A DNA stretch of 64,000 nt from Comamonas resistens (GCF_030064165.1 NZ_CP125947.1:1-64000), one strand, 5' to 3'. Numbered from the stretch's first letter, positions 13,101 to 20,592 are shown. Notes: generated by a model from the letters alone, not told the origin. Numbers and translations: made by a program.

Positions 13101-13264
13101 CCCGGGGCCTGGGTAATCACACCCACCTGCACATTGGTCACATCGGGGTAGGCCTCGATGGCAGTCTGCAGATAGGAATACACGCCGTACAGCGCGATCG
13201 CCAGCGTGGCGCAGACGGCCAGCAGGCGTCGGTGCACCACAAACGAAATGAATGAACGCAGCAT
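10151..13264 (-). CDS. Heavy-metal RND efflux pump, CzcA/CusA family
   Basis: The 1037-residue inner-membrane proton antiporter has the RND architecture: a first helix near 10-30, a large periplasmic loop, six helices, a second loop and six further helices. The transmembrane-4 motif, DFG at 393-395 followed by DGA at 399-401 and EN at 406-407, matches the HME1 (Co/Zn/Cd, CzcA-type) signature better than the copper/silver CusA type. The metal is therefore probably a divalent cation (inference). The adaptor gene is 20 bases upstream and the channel gene overlaps downstream. Confidence 0.92.
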   Translation of the reverse strand: MLRSFISFVVHRRLLAVCATLAIALYGVYSYLQTAIEAYPDVTNVQVGVITQAPGLAPEEVERQITQPLERELNGTPGLISLRSESYFGLSMINLVFNDDANSFTARAEVSQRLPQADLPAGMTPEMAPDYTPLGKIFYYRLQSDRHTLAQLRTEQEWHVVRVLKQVQGVADVVSIGGFVKEFHVEVDPEKLYSLGLSLDDVSDALSKSNRNVGGGLMRRGEQSFIIRGIGLLRTPQEIQDVVVAMRGKAPVTIGDVARVSQSHTPRQGSVGMDDQDDVVQGIVLLKRGANPSVVLDDIHAKVEELNGGGLPEGMHMVTNYDRSDLVGHTLKTVQHNLLFGATLIVAVLWLFLRSLRGSLIVATVIPLSLLVAFIGLHWLGMPANLISMGAIDFGIMVDGAVVLAENIIRNARQRRPQTANDMRHIIVDSAVAVAKPTLFAMAIVIAALIPVFSLQSIEGRIFRPLAMTYSFALLGALVFAMALVPALCALFLKPRHVMVEEPKVFERAEHGYQHWITGVLGAGRKRFAVIAVFAAVLVVAGVSAKWLGTEFLPELDEGDAYVLVQMPASISLEKGQEVLRDVRLRLKVFPEVITVTTEQGRPESGTDNETLNLAKVLVRLKPHGEWRKGLDKPALIEEMRATLGEIPGVAFNFAQPIRDSVEESTSGARGQVVLKLFGPDIPTLRGILLQTKGLVKDINGVVDLDLYRDAPAPQVHVEFDRQALARQGIAMEDAQKTLEVALAGNVATTLWEGQYPVPVRVRLPYVDRMDEERIRNIAIPLPDGGSVPLHSVGTVSMKVGNSSIFREGNARYMALKFNVEGRDIGSVVKDTLATFKKNVKLPEGYQAVWGGEWENQQRAAARLKVVVPLSLVIVYALLFGALGQARSAGIILLCAPFAMVGGIAALHLARIELSISAAIGFIALLGQVALAGLLVISAVEELRRQGMPVMQALIAGTAERMRSIILVALLALLGLLPMALSTGVGSETQRPFASVIVGGMVVLPLVALVLLPVLYALLGPKTMLTREELDESAQDE

Positions 13265-13284
13265 GCTTGAAGCTCCTGCCGCGG

Positions 13285-14448
13285 TTACAGCAACTGGCTG
13301 GCTGCGCCGTCGAGCAGCAGACCACCACGCACCACAATCTTCTCGCCGACCTTGAGTCCATCAATCACCGGCACCATGCCGCGCGTGGGACGCCCCAGCG
13401 TCACCGTACGGGCCTCGAACTGATGGTTGTCATGCTGAACATAGACGACGCTGCGGCTTTCATCCTTGATAAGCACTGCCGTCACGGGAATCAGCATCTG
13501 TTGCTGGTTGGACAGCTGCACGCCCACCTTGGCTTGCATGCCGGGGCGCAGTGCAGGGTTCTGTTCGCTGAGCTCCACCACCACGGAAGCACGGCGAGAC
13601 TCCTTGTCCAGTGTTGCCCCCAGATAGCGCACTTTGCCGGTGAGCGGCTGTGGAAGCTGAGGCACATTGACCTGAACAGAGCTGCCCAGACGAATGCCGG
13701 GCAGGTCGGATTCAAAGACCTCGGCCACCACATTCATGGCCTGTGGATCGCCGATCATGAACAGGGCCGATGAGGGCTCTACCGAGTCCCCCACCACGGC
13801 CTTGCGTTCCGCCACGATGCCCGCTCGCGGCGCACGCAACTCGATGCGATCACCGCCACCGGAGCCCAGCAATGCAGCCGTGCCCTGTGCGCGGGACAAT
13901 TCCTGCGAGGTCTCGCGCAGCTTGGCCTGGGCCGCGCGCAGATCCACTTCCACGCCCACTCCCTTGTCCACCATGTTCTGCTGACGCTGGGCCTCCACCA
14001 CGGCCACGTCATGGGCCGTCTTGGCGGCTGCCACTTCGTAACGGGTGCGCAATGCATCGGGGCTGACCAGGGTGGCCAGAACATCACCGGCCTTGACCAT
14101 ATCGCCCACATGCGCCGTCACGGACTGTACGCGCGCTGCGACAGGCACGGATACCGACGCCACACGGTCCTCGACAAAAGCGACATGTGCGGGAGCCCAG
14201 GCCATCTGCAAGCCCTGGGGATCGGCCACCGGTGCGATCTCCAGCATCTTGACGGATTCCGGTTTGACCTGAATGAAGCCCTTGGGCAATTGCGCCGCCT
14301 GCTTCTGAGGCTCAGACGTGGCATTGGAAGCATCGCAGCCAGACACCAGCACGGCAGTCCCCAGCAACAGCGCCACAGCAGACAACCTGCTTGCATTCCA
14401 CATCGACAGGCTTTGCGCTCCCGGCCGCCCGACAAGGCATTTATTCAT
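13285..14448 (-). CDS. RND efflux periplasmic adaptor lipoprotein (CzcB-like)
   Basis: The 387-residue protein has a lipoprotein signal peptide ending in the lipobox VSGC near residue 38. A biotinyl-lipoyl-like hairpin domain (VQSVTAHVGDMVKAGDVLATL), a coiled-coil hairpin (about 150-210) and beta-barrel segments follow. It is the membrane-fusion component that links the pump to the outer-membrane channel. The start at 14448 is supported by an AGAGGG site 7-8 bases upstream. It is the first gene of a five-gene minus-strand operon: adaptor, pump, channel, response regulator, sensor. Confidence 0.9.
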   Translation of the reverse strand: MNKCLVGRPGAQSLSMWNASRLSAVALLLGTAVLVSGCDASNATSEPQKQAAQLPKGFIQVKPESVKMLEIAPVADPQGLQMAWAPAHVAFVEDRVASVSVPVAARVQSVTAHVGDMVKAGDVLATLVSPDALRTRYEVAAAKTAHDVAVVEAQRQQNMVDKGVGVEVDLRAAQAKLRETSQELSRAQGTAALLGSGGGDRIELRAPRAGIVAERKAVVGDSVEPSSALFMIGDPQAMNVVAEVFESDLPGIRLGSSVQVNVPQLPQPLTGKVRYLGATLDKESRRASVVVELSEQNPALRPGMQAKVGVQLSNQQQMLIPVTAVLIKDESRSVVYVQHDNHQFEARTVTLGRPTRGMVPVIDGLKVGEKIVVRGGLLLDGAASQLL

Positions 14449-14560
14449 CGTTCACCCTCTTGATCCGTTGCCTGAAGACCAGGAGCAAGACAACACCCCC
14501 CAGTTTCAGCGATGGCACACATGCTAGGAACGGGGCAGACGCGCGTGGGTGACGCCGACA

Positions 14561-14574
14561 TTACGGTTTGGTAA
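14561..14574. promoter_or_regulatory. Inverted repeat upstream of the efflux operon, possible response-regulator site
   Basis: TTAC at 14561-14564 and GTAA at 14571-14574 form a short inverted repeat with a 6-base spacer, about 113 bases before the adaptor start. OmpR-type regulators bind repeats at such distances. The arms are only four bases long, so this is a weak proposal. Confidence 0.2.
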
Positions 14575-15013
14575 GGGCTGCAGAAGACCAGACAAGGAGC
14601 AGAGCAAACCTGTCTCGGCAAAGAAACGCCGCATTCGTTGAGTTTTGCACCTCAAATCCTCTCCGAATGCATATTTTTTAAGCACTTCTGTTTCAGACCG
14701 TATTTTTGCTTAAAAAACAGGCATTTTTCATGTATTTTTTCATACATGAGTACAGAAAGCATCTTCAATTTTGCCCTTATCGAAGATTCGCAGGGATCTC
14801 TCAACCCACCAAGAAATTTGGCTTCTATCCCCAATTCTCTTTGAATAAAAGCTATTAAAAATATAGCATTCAAAGAATCCACAATGTGGACAGATTTCAC
14901 TCTCAAGTGCAGGACAGGCAGAAAAAGCAGCTTTTGAGCAACCCTCGGTACCGAACTACCGACTTATGGAAAAGTCCAGCCCTTCAGCCTGCGTTTCAAG
15001 ACAACACCATATC

Positions 15014-15269
15014 TGTGGATAAATCCAATGCTTGAGAGCACTCCAGAGTCAACTTCTTGAAGAACAACCTTACCCACAGCGCTTGAAAACTCATCACAAC
15101 AAGCTCATTCATAAGATTCCAAGAATCTATAAAATCTTTCTTATTCATAATTATTTAACAAACATATCAACAGACATTGATACAGACTTATCTCCAGAAT
15201 ATACACAACACAGACAACACTCCAATCTGTGGATAAGTTTCTTGAGAACTATGATTTCATTCATCCACA
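15014..15269. promoter_or_regulatory. DnaA-box cluster upstream of the DinG gene
   Basis: Perfect boxes TGTGGATAA are at 15,014-15,022 and 15,228-15,236. One-mismatch boxes are TTACCCACA at 15,070-15,078, ATATACACA at 15,199-15,207 and TCATCCACA at 15,261-15,269. The setting is AT-rich and gene-free. They may titrate DnaA, regulate the helicase gene or form part of a bipartite origin with the cluster at 18 kb. Confidence 0.6.
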
Positions 15270-15467
15270 ACTACAATGGACAAGCCCCATACAAGTAGTG
15301 GAAAAGTTCTACGCTATGCATTCAAAAAACGATGCTGTAGAACATACAGATCCCATGATTTGTAGCCTGTATTGCGTAAGAAATATCATCTTATTTAATA
15401 CATATCACTGTACGAATATTTATAAAACGCCAAAGCACAGCGTCTTTGCGTCTCGAAAAACGCTGAA

Positions 15468-17633
15468 ATGCATGAAAAAAAGTGGGCTGAAGAAGCCCTG
15501 AATTCCTTTGATGCCGTCGTTGGAGCCATGTCCGGATTTCGCAGCCGTGATGGACAGCGAAAAATGGCGGCTCAAGTCGCGCAAACGCTGAGCCAGGCCC
15601 AGCTCGGAAAATTCGATGAAGATGATCCCGAGCCTCGCAAAGCCATCGCCGTGGTCCAGGCCGGAACCGGAGTCGGAAAATCGCTGGCATACAGCATCCC
15701 GGCCATCCGTATGGCGCTGTCGCGTGGTACGCGCGTGCTGATCTCCACGGCGACAGTGGCCCTGCAGGAACAGCTGGTGAACAAGGATTTGCCGGCATTG
15801 GCCCAAAAACTGGATCAGCCGTTCAAGTTCGCACTGGCCAAGGGGCGTGGCCGCTTTGTCTGCAAGCTCAAGCTGGAGCGGCTGGCGAGCACTGGTGAAA
15901 TTCAGGATGAGATGGAAGACGACCTGTTTGGCGAAGAACAGGCACAGGCGCGCGCCAGCCGCCCGCAGCACGAGCTTCAGGCGCGCATGCAGTTCTACAA
16001 GTCCATGGCCGATGCCCTGGCGACCGAGGCCTGGAACGGCGATCGCGACTCATTGGAAACACCACCCGAGCCCGAAGCCTGGAGCCCTGTGGCGGCCGAG
16101 TCCTCTTCCTGCACGGGCAAGCACTGCCCGGCATTCGGCAACTGCGTCTATTACGAGCGCCGCAAGGATCTGGTAGCCGCGCAAGTCATTGTCGCCAATC
16201 ATGATTTGCTGCTTTCCTCGCTGGGCTCCAAGCTGCTGCCGGAGCTGGACAACTGCCTGCTGGTGCTCGATGAAGCCCATCACCTGCCCTCTACTGCCCT
16301 GGACCAGTTCGCGGGCGAGATGGATCTGAGCCGACTGACCTGGATCGACAAGCTGGCCAGCCGTGCCCTGCGCGTGAATCAGGTGGCCGAGGTCGAGGAA
16401 CTGGCCGATGTGCCCAAGCATGCAAGCCAGCTGCGCCAGCAGATGCAGGAGCTGGCCAGACTGGTCATGGAGCACTACGGAGAGGCCCTCAAATCGCAAA
16501 AAGACAGCTATGGGCCCGCCAGGGTCAGAGCCCCCCGTGGCGAGCTGCCAGAGGCACTTCTGGAGCCTCTGAGCCAGATTGCACACCACGCCGATGGCTT
16601 TCTGGATGCGCTGCGCGCGGTATCCAAGGCCCTGCGGGCCGAGATCAAGGACAAGCCCGAGGAAGCGAGCCGTCTTTCCACCATTTATGCGCAGGTGGGC
16701 GCACTGGCACCGCGCCTGGAAGCCATCTTCAACACCACGCAGCTGCTGTTGCAGCACAGCAGCGACGACGGCGAGACCAGAGCCATTCCTCACGCCAAGT
16801 GGTTCACGCTGGAAACGGACGGCGAGTTCATCGTCGTCAAAGCCCATGCCAGCCCCATACAGCCTGGATCCACGCTGCGTCAGCACCTGTGGTCACAGGT
16901 GCGCGGGGCCGTGCTGACCTCGGCCACCCTGACCAGCTGCGGGCATTTCGACTTCTTTTTGCGCGAGTCCGGCCTGGCAGGTGACGCCAGCGTCACCACA
17001 CTGGAGGTTCCAAGCCCCTTTGACTATGCCCGTCAGGGCAAGCTGGTGGCCCGGGAGACGGTCGCAGACCCTCGCGAAGCCGCACGCTTTACCGAGGAGA
17101 TGGTCGAGGCCCTGCTCAACGACCTGAGCCGCGTGCAGGCCGGAGCGCTGGTGCTGTTCACCTCACGCGAGCAAATGCGTCAGGCCGTGGATGCCTTGTC
17201 CACCAGCATGCGCAACCAGGTGCTGGTGCAGACCGCCCTGCCCCGCCAGACCCTGCTGGCCCGGCACCGTGACAATGTGGAAATGGGCGAGCCTTCCATC
17301 ATCTTCGGCATGCAGTCCTTTGGCGAAGGTCTGGATCTGCCCGGAGCGTTATGTGAATCGCTGTTCATCACCAAGCTGCCTTTTGCCCCGCCCGATGACC
17401 CGGTAGGCGAAGCCCGTGCTGAATGGCTGCGCAGCAGTGGCCGCAATCCGTTCAACGAATTGGTTGTTCCAGCCACTGCCATTCGCCTGGCGCAGTGGGT
17501 GGGGCGAGCCATCCGCACCGAAGAGGATCAGGCCCATGTCTACTGCTATGACAAGCGCCTGACCGGCACCAGCTATGGCCAGCAACTGATCAAGGGCCTG
17601 CCCCCCTTCACACTGCAGCGCAGACCCATCTGA
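15468..17633 (+). CDS. dinG: ATP-dependent DNA helicase, DinG/XPD family
   Basis: The 721-residue superfamily 2 helicase unwinds DNA 5' to 3', especially R-loops and D-loops, using ATP. Motif I is QAGTGVGKSLAY near residue 64. Cysteines for a 4Fe-4S cluster are at CKLKLER (near 128) and in SSCTGKHCPAFGNC (near 208-221). The DEAH box LDEAHH is near residue 266. Motif VI (QWVGRAIRTEEDQ) is near the C-terminus. It is flanked on both sides by AT-rich DnaA-box regions. Motif order and cysteine spacing make DinG a better call than RecQ or UvrB types. The ATG at 15,468 was taken as the first in frame. Confidence 0.9.
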   Translation: MHEKKWAEEALNSFDAVVGAMSGFRSRDGQRKMAAQVAQTLSQAQLGKFDEDDPEPRKAIAVVQAGTGVGKSLAYSIPAIRMALSRGTRVLISTATVALQEQLVNKDLPALAQKLDQPFKFALAKGRGRFVCKLKLERLASTGEIQDEMEDDLFGEEQAQARASRPQHELQARMQFYKSMADALATEAWNGDRDSLETPPEPEAWSPVAAESSSCTGKHCPAFGNCVYYERRKDLVAAQVIVANHDLLLSSLGSKLLPELDNCLLVLDEAHHLPSTALDQFAGEMDLSRLTWIDKLASRALRVNQVAEVEELADVPKHASQLRQQMQELARLVMEHYGEALKSQKDSYGPARVRAPRGELPEALLEPLSQIAHHADGFLDALRAVSKALRAEIKDKPEEASRLSTIYAQVGALAPRLEAIFNTTQLLLQHSSDDGETRAIPHAKWFTLETDGEFIVVKAHASPIQPGSTLRQHLWSQVRGAVLTSATLTSCGHFDFFLRESGLAGDASVTTLEVPSPFDYARQGKLVARETVADPREAARFTEEMVEALLNDLSRVQAGALVLFTSREQMRQAVDALSTSMRNQVLVQTALPRQTLLARHRDNVEMGEPSIIFGMQSFGEGLDLPGALCESLFITKLPFAPPDDPVGEARAEWLRSSGRNPFNELVVPATAIRLAQWVGRAIRTEEDQAHVYCYDKRLTGTSYGQQLIKGLPPFTLQRRPI

Positions 17634-17699
17634 AAGGGCTCCAGCGAGCCTCAAACGGCTTCCGGCCCCCCAGGCCTTCACACGCGGTCTTCAGCTCTC

Positions 17700-17742
17700 A
17701 AAACCCTGTTGCGTCTCTTTTTGAGAAGCACAGGGCTTTTGT
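17700..17742 (+). terminator. Terminator after dinG
   Basis: CCCTGT at 17,704-17,709 pairs with ACAGGG at 17,730-17,735. A partly paired inner stem (GCGTCTC with GAGAAGC) lies between them, and a T run follows at 17,737. It lies 70 bases after the dinG stop. Confidence 0.6.
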
Positions 17743-18308
17743 AATTTTTCTAACACTCAGCGCCAACCTCATCCGCAGCAATGAGGGTGGCAGCCATCAC
17801 CCCTTTCCTCGTGGACAAGGAACTGCCGTGCACCGATGAACATCGCGCCGATGCTGTGAGTAAAGCCATGCATCCATCGCTGCACTTCCCAAATACAGCA
17901 GGCATCAGCAAACAGCCGAACGATGCACCGAGCGCAACTGCATGAAGTCCGCGCTCAAAAATCCAATGAAAACAATGACCTGTGACCATTGAATTTTTTT
18001 GAATGAATATGGGGATGCAGTCATCGCACCCACTTCCGCTGGCATCAACCTTGTTTACCCCCAGCTGTTCATAACATCCTGTGGATAACAACGAATGCAC
18101 AAGTACTCCGATAGCCGTTTATCCCCAAGTCGGTCTCAATGAGGGAGCGCATCTTACGCCAAATTTTCTGTCTCAGGCGATTCAATTTCGACAAAGCCAT
18201 TTTTTGTGATCAATTTCCCATTTACAGAGGGATTGAGGCATCTGGATTGCTCTGTGCAGCCTCTGGCTTCTCGGCGGGGAAGGATCTTCTCTTCAGTTGT
18301 TCATTAGA

Positions 18309-18361
18309 AGTTTTATAAAAATATAGTCGTAGTAGTAAGAATCGGCATCTTCTGTGGATAA
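18309..18361 (+). promoter_or_regulatory. DnaA-trio-like module 1 with perfect DnaA box
   Basis: In order, the module has an AT-rich run (18,309-18,323) and then TAG-TCG-TAG-TAG-TAA (18,324-18,338). A 14-base spacer leads to TGTGGATAA (18,353-18,361). Read 3' to 5' away from the box, the triplets fit the published DnaA-trio consensus 3'-[G/A]A[T/A]-5' at four of five positions. In known origins this element guides DnaA onto single strands where unwinding starts. The spacer is longer than in Bacillus subtilis. Confidence 0.55.
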
Positions 18362-18596
18362 CTTAACAAATATCCAATAGATCAAGCATCTTGGGCATTC
18401 ATAAATCTGGAGACAAGTCACTGCTGCTGCTGTCTCTCAGGTATGAACAACTTGATCTTCTCTCTAAGTTCTGTGGATAACATGAAAATTCATACATCGT
18501 TTTCCACAATTTAGCTATGTCTCATATAAAGAATGAATTTCTCTTGAAATCATTGATTTATATTGACTGTTAGCTACTTTTTTTATAGTGAATAAC

Positions 18597-18684
18597 TTTG
18601 CTTTGAGGAATCCATCACATGCAATTGGGTTCATGTGATCTTTTTAAAAAATGTTCGGCATGAAGTTGTCGGACATTTTTTTTG
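18597..18684 (+). ncRNA. Possible small RNA inside the candidate origin
   Basis: A promoter-like pair, TTGACT at 18,563-18,568 and TATAGT at 18,584-18,589 (15-base spacer, slightly short), precedes two hairpins. The first pairs ATCACATG (18,614-18,621) with CATGTGAT (18,632-18,639) and is followed by CTTTTT. The second pairs AAATGTTCG (18,649-18,657) with CGGACATTT (18,670-18,678) with one G-T wobble, and ends in eight T. The RNA would be about 85-90 bases with no open frame. The start is estimated from the promoter. It could instead be a pair of terminators without a dedicated transcript. Confidence 0.35.
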
Positions 18685-18739
18685 TCCAACACGTCCATGT
18701 ATGCTGTGCAAACTTTCCTGCAGTTGTTGTTTCTAGTCT

Positions 18740-18789
18740 TATATTTTTAATTAGTGATAGTAGTAAGTAACCCACTTAATTGTTGATAA
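18740..18789 (+). promoter_or_regulatory. DnaA-trio-like module 2 with near-perfect DnaA box
   Basis: The order is the same as in module 1: an AT-rich run (18,740-18,751), TAG-TGA-TAG-TAG-TAA (18,752-18,766), a 14-base spacer, then TGTTGATAA (18,781-18,789), one mismatch from the DnaA box. The identical spacer length in two unrelated surrounding sequences argues for function. Confidence 0.5.
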
Positions 18790-18975
18790 GTATAAAAATA
18801 TATTAAAAATCAATGACTTAAAGTTTGTTTAAGTCTGTGCCTCAGACATGGCCCCTGCTGTCCTTGTTTTGGGAACAACTTTTTGCTAGCCTCCATGTCT
18901 GTGGAAAACCAAGAAATTGAAGATTTTTTATCACCATGTTTATGCACAGGGGGCTGTGAGATGGCCTTGGCCGTC

Positions 18976-18998
18976 AAAAAGCCACCCGAAGGTGGCTT
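18976..18998 (-). terminator. Terminator of the PagL-like gene
   Basis: GCCACC (18,981-18,986) and GGTGGC (18,991-18,996) form a 6-bp stem with a CGAA loop. Read on the minus strand it ends in a T tract, 26 bases after the stop of the PagL-like gene. Confidence 0.75.
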
Positions 18999-19023
18999 GG
19001 TCTTGTGTGGCTGATCGGCTGTG

Positions 19024-19584
19024 TCAGAAGTGGCGCGCGTAGCGAATCTGCAGAAAGTTCTCGCCAGGATTGGGGTGTTTGATGCCTGCGTTCGAGTGGT
19101 GCTCCAGGCGCAGGCTGATTTCGCTCTTGAGTTGTTCACCAAACAGATAGCCAACTCCGATGTGGGTGGCGAAGTTGTACCGGGTCGAAAAGTCTTTCTG
19201 ATCGGTCAGATAGCGATGATTGACGGCATAGCTGACACCCAGGCCGGCTTCTGCAAACCAGGGGGACTGACCCTGGTCGGCACGCCAGCGCAAAGTGGGT
19301 TTCGCGCCGATGACCCAGGTCGAACGGCTGCCGCCCTGGTAATCGCCTGACCATTGCCCACCCCAGATATCCCAATATCCGGTGACCAGGCCTGAACCCA
19401 GGGAGTAGTTCCAGTTTTTCCAGGGTAGGGTGACGCCAAGCGCCCAGCTGTTCGCGCTGTGTTTGGCCTGCCCATACTGAAGATAGATGGCATTGTTTTG
19501 CACAGCCTGTGCAAAGGTATTGCCGCCCAGCAGGCTGCCAAGCACGGCAGTGGCGCAATAGCTGGAGATTTGCAATAGATTCAT
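19024..19584 (-). CDS. PagL-like lipid A 3-O-deacylase (acyloxyacyl hydrolase)
   Basis: The 186-residue protein starts at MNLLQISSYCATAVLG. An upstream ATG at 19,707 would place 41 extra residues before a normal signal peptide, which ends at TFAQA. The mature part is rich in alternating aromatic strands, as expected for an 8-stranded outer-membrane barrel. The C-terminal block EHHSNAGIKHPNPGENFLQI carries the His-Ser pair and a downstream Glu that fit the PagL catalytic triad. It ends in Phe, as usual for outer-membrane proteins. PagL removes the 3-hydroxyacyl chain of lipid A and lowers endotoxicity. It stands alone on the minus strand. Confidence 0.85.
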   Translation of the reverse strand: MNLLQISSYCATAVLGSLLGGNTFAQAVQNNAIYLQYGQAKHSANSWALGVTLPWKNWNYSLGSGLVTGYWDIWGGQWSGDYQGGSRSTWVIGAKPTLRWRADQGQSPWFAEAGLGVSYAVNHRYLTDQKDFSTRYNFATHIGVGYLFGEQLKSEISLRLEHHSNAGIKHPNPGENFLQIRYARHF

Positions 19585-19743
19585 ATCTAAATGCCTCGAA
19601 TTGCGTGCATCTGGCCGGTTGGCAGCAAGCCGGATTTGCGCGACTGATGTTGAGAGCAGCTGTGGATATGACCGTAAGTTCTTGTGCGCAATTTGCCTGT
19701 CGGCCAATAGGTGAGGATGAAGTCAGCCAATCCGCTCAGGCGC

Positions 19744-19776
19744 AAAAAAGCCCCCTGACTTTCATCAGGGGGCTTG
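19744..19776 (-). terminator. Terminator of the Spy-like gene
   Basis: A 10-bp stem (AGCCCCCTGA at 19,749-19,758 and TCAGGGGGCT at 19,765-19,774) has a 6-base loop. On the minus strand a T tract follows. It lies just after the Spy-like stop codon. Confidence 0.85.
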
Positions 19777-19793
19777 AGGTTCTCAGCAGGTGT

Positions 19794-20330
19794 TTACTGG
19801 GCGGCGGGGGCTGCTGCATCCTGGCCTGGGCGTGCGCCGTGGTGTTTGCCATGACCCTTGTGCATGCGCATTGCGGCACTGTCAAAGGTTTTTTGTTGGT
19901 CGGCGTTCAGCTGGGCATAGAAGGCCTTGGTGGCTTCGCCACGGCGATCCATTTCGGCACTGCGCTTGGCGCGGAGCTCGCGCATCTTGTCGATACGTTG
20001 AGGTGTGGTGAGCTTGGCAAAGGCTTCACGGTCGCCGGGGGCAGGGCGCTCACCGGGCTTCATGGCCTCGATATAGGTCGTCCATGCACCTTCCTGGGCT
20101 GGGGTCAGCTTCAGCTCGGCCTTGAGCTTTTCCAGGCGCTGCTTCATGTGTTCCATGCGATCACCGCGCTTGTCACCACGCTGGTGCTTGTGGTGGTCGG
20201 CAGCGGCCTGGGTGGCTACAGCCTTGTCGGCAGGCGCTGCCGCGGTCTGTGCAAAGCTGGGCATGCTCAGCGAGGCCAGCAGGGCGGTAGCAACAGCAGC
20301 ACCAGTGAGGGTTTGGCGAAAGCGGGTCAT
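19794..20330 (-). CDS. Spy/CpxP-like periplasmic LTXXQ protein
   Basis: The 178-residue protein starts MTRFRQTLTGAAVATALL with a signal peptide cleaved near SFAQT. The start at 20,330 was chosen because it places the signal peptide at the N-terminus. The mature protein is helical and highly charged, with LTPAQ near residue 76, LTTPQ near 107 and an LNADQQ repeat near 147, as in Spy and CpxP. These are ATP-independent periplasmic chaperones or stress sensors that also bind metals. A His-rich segment (DHHKHQ near 48 and HKGHGKHHG near the end) hints at metal binding (inference). Confidence 0.8.
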   Translation of the reverse strand: MTRFRQTLTGAAVATALLASLSMPSFAQTAAAPADKAVATQAAADHHKHQRGDKRGDRMEHMKQRLEKLKAELKLTPAQEGAWTTYIEAMKPGERPAPGDREAFAKLTTPQRIDKMRELRAKRSAEMDRRGEATKAFYAQLNADQQKTFDSAAMRMHKGHGKHHGARPGQDAAAPAAQ

Positions 20331-20592
20331 GTCAGTTTCCTTTTCAACAGAAGTGCAAGAAGTGGCCGCTCGGTCTTGCTCCACAAGGGCATTCGGCAGC
20401 GGATGACTGAAGTGTGGCGGCCTCATGTTTCTGCGACGTGAGGTTTTGCAGCCGCTCTGTAAAGTATTGAGAAGTTTGAGTGCTGCCAGCTGCGCAACAA
20501 TGCATGCATGGGACTGTTTCAGCAGTCGTTTTTTGCCGTGAGATCCTGCTGCTGGATCATCACGATGATTGAAGGTTCAACAAGGGTTTTTG

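Larger units (their letters stand above)
14449..15467. other. AT-rich gene-free region before the DinG gene
   Basis: This stretch of about 1 kb has no coding sequence I can support. It is much more AT-rich than its surroundings from about 14,640 on. It holds two perfect and several one-mismatch DnaA boxes (15,014-15,269). It also holds a hairpin with 7-bp arms, CATGTAT/ATACATG (14,729-14,748), and a larger bulged hairpin, TCTTTGAAT/ATTCAAAGA with inner GCTAT/ATAGC (14,838-14,876). Short open frames here (for example 15,032-15,298) have no recognizable protein features. Confidence 0.6.
17743..19023. other. AT-rich gene-free region, candidate replication origin
   Basis: About 1.3 kb holds no supported gene. 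From about 18,060 to 18,800 it is very AT-rich and carries three perfect DnaA boxes: TGTGGATAA at 18,080-18,088, 18,353-18,361 and 18,472-18,480. Near-boxes are at 18,119, 18,500, 18,781 and 18,900. Two trinucleotide (DnaA-trio-like) modules, a possible small RNA and the terminator of the pagL-like gene also lie here. A 116-codon open frame on the minus strand (17,750-18,100) shows no protein-like pattern and was not annotated. The origin call rests on sequence pattern only. Confidence 0.6.

Noticed and set aside
14638..14844. 68-codon plus-strand open frame upstream of the DinG gene
   Set aside because: It includes a hairpin and AT-rich repeats; the translation looks random.
15032..15501. 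Two overlapping plus-strand open frames (88 and 90 codons) before dinG
   Set aside because: They cover DnaA boxes in AT-rich DNA, lack ribosome-binding sites and show no protein pattern.
17750..18100. 116-codon minus-strand open frame after dinG
   Set aside because: No ribosome-binding site or recognisable pattern, and it covers a DnaA box in the AT-rich origin-like region.
18810..19154. 114-codon minus-strand open frame overlapping the end of the PagL-like gene
   Set aside because: It crosses the PagL gene in another frame and its terminator.
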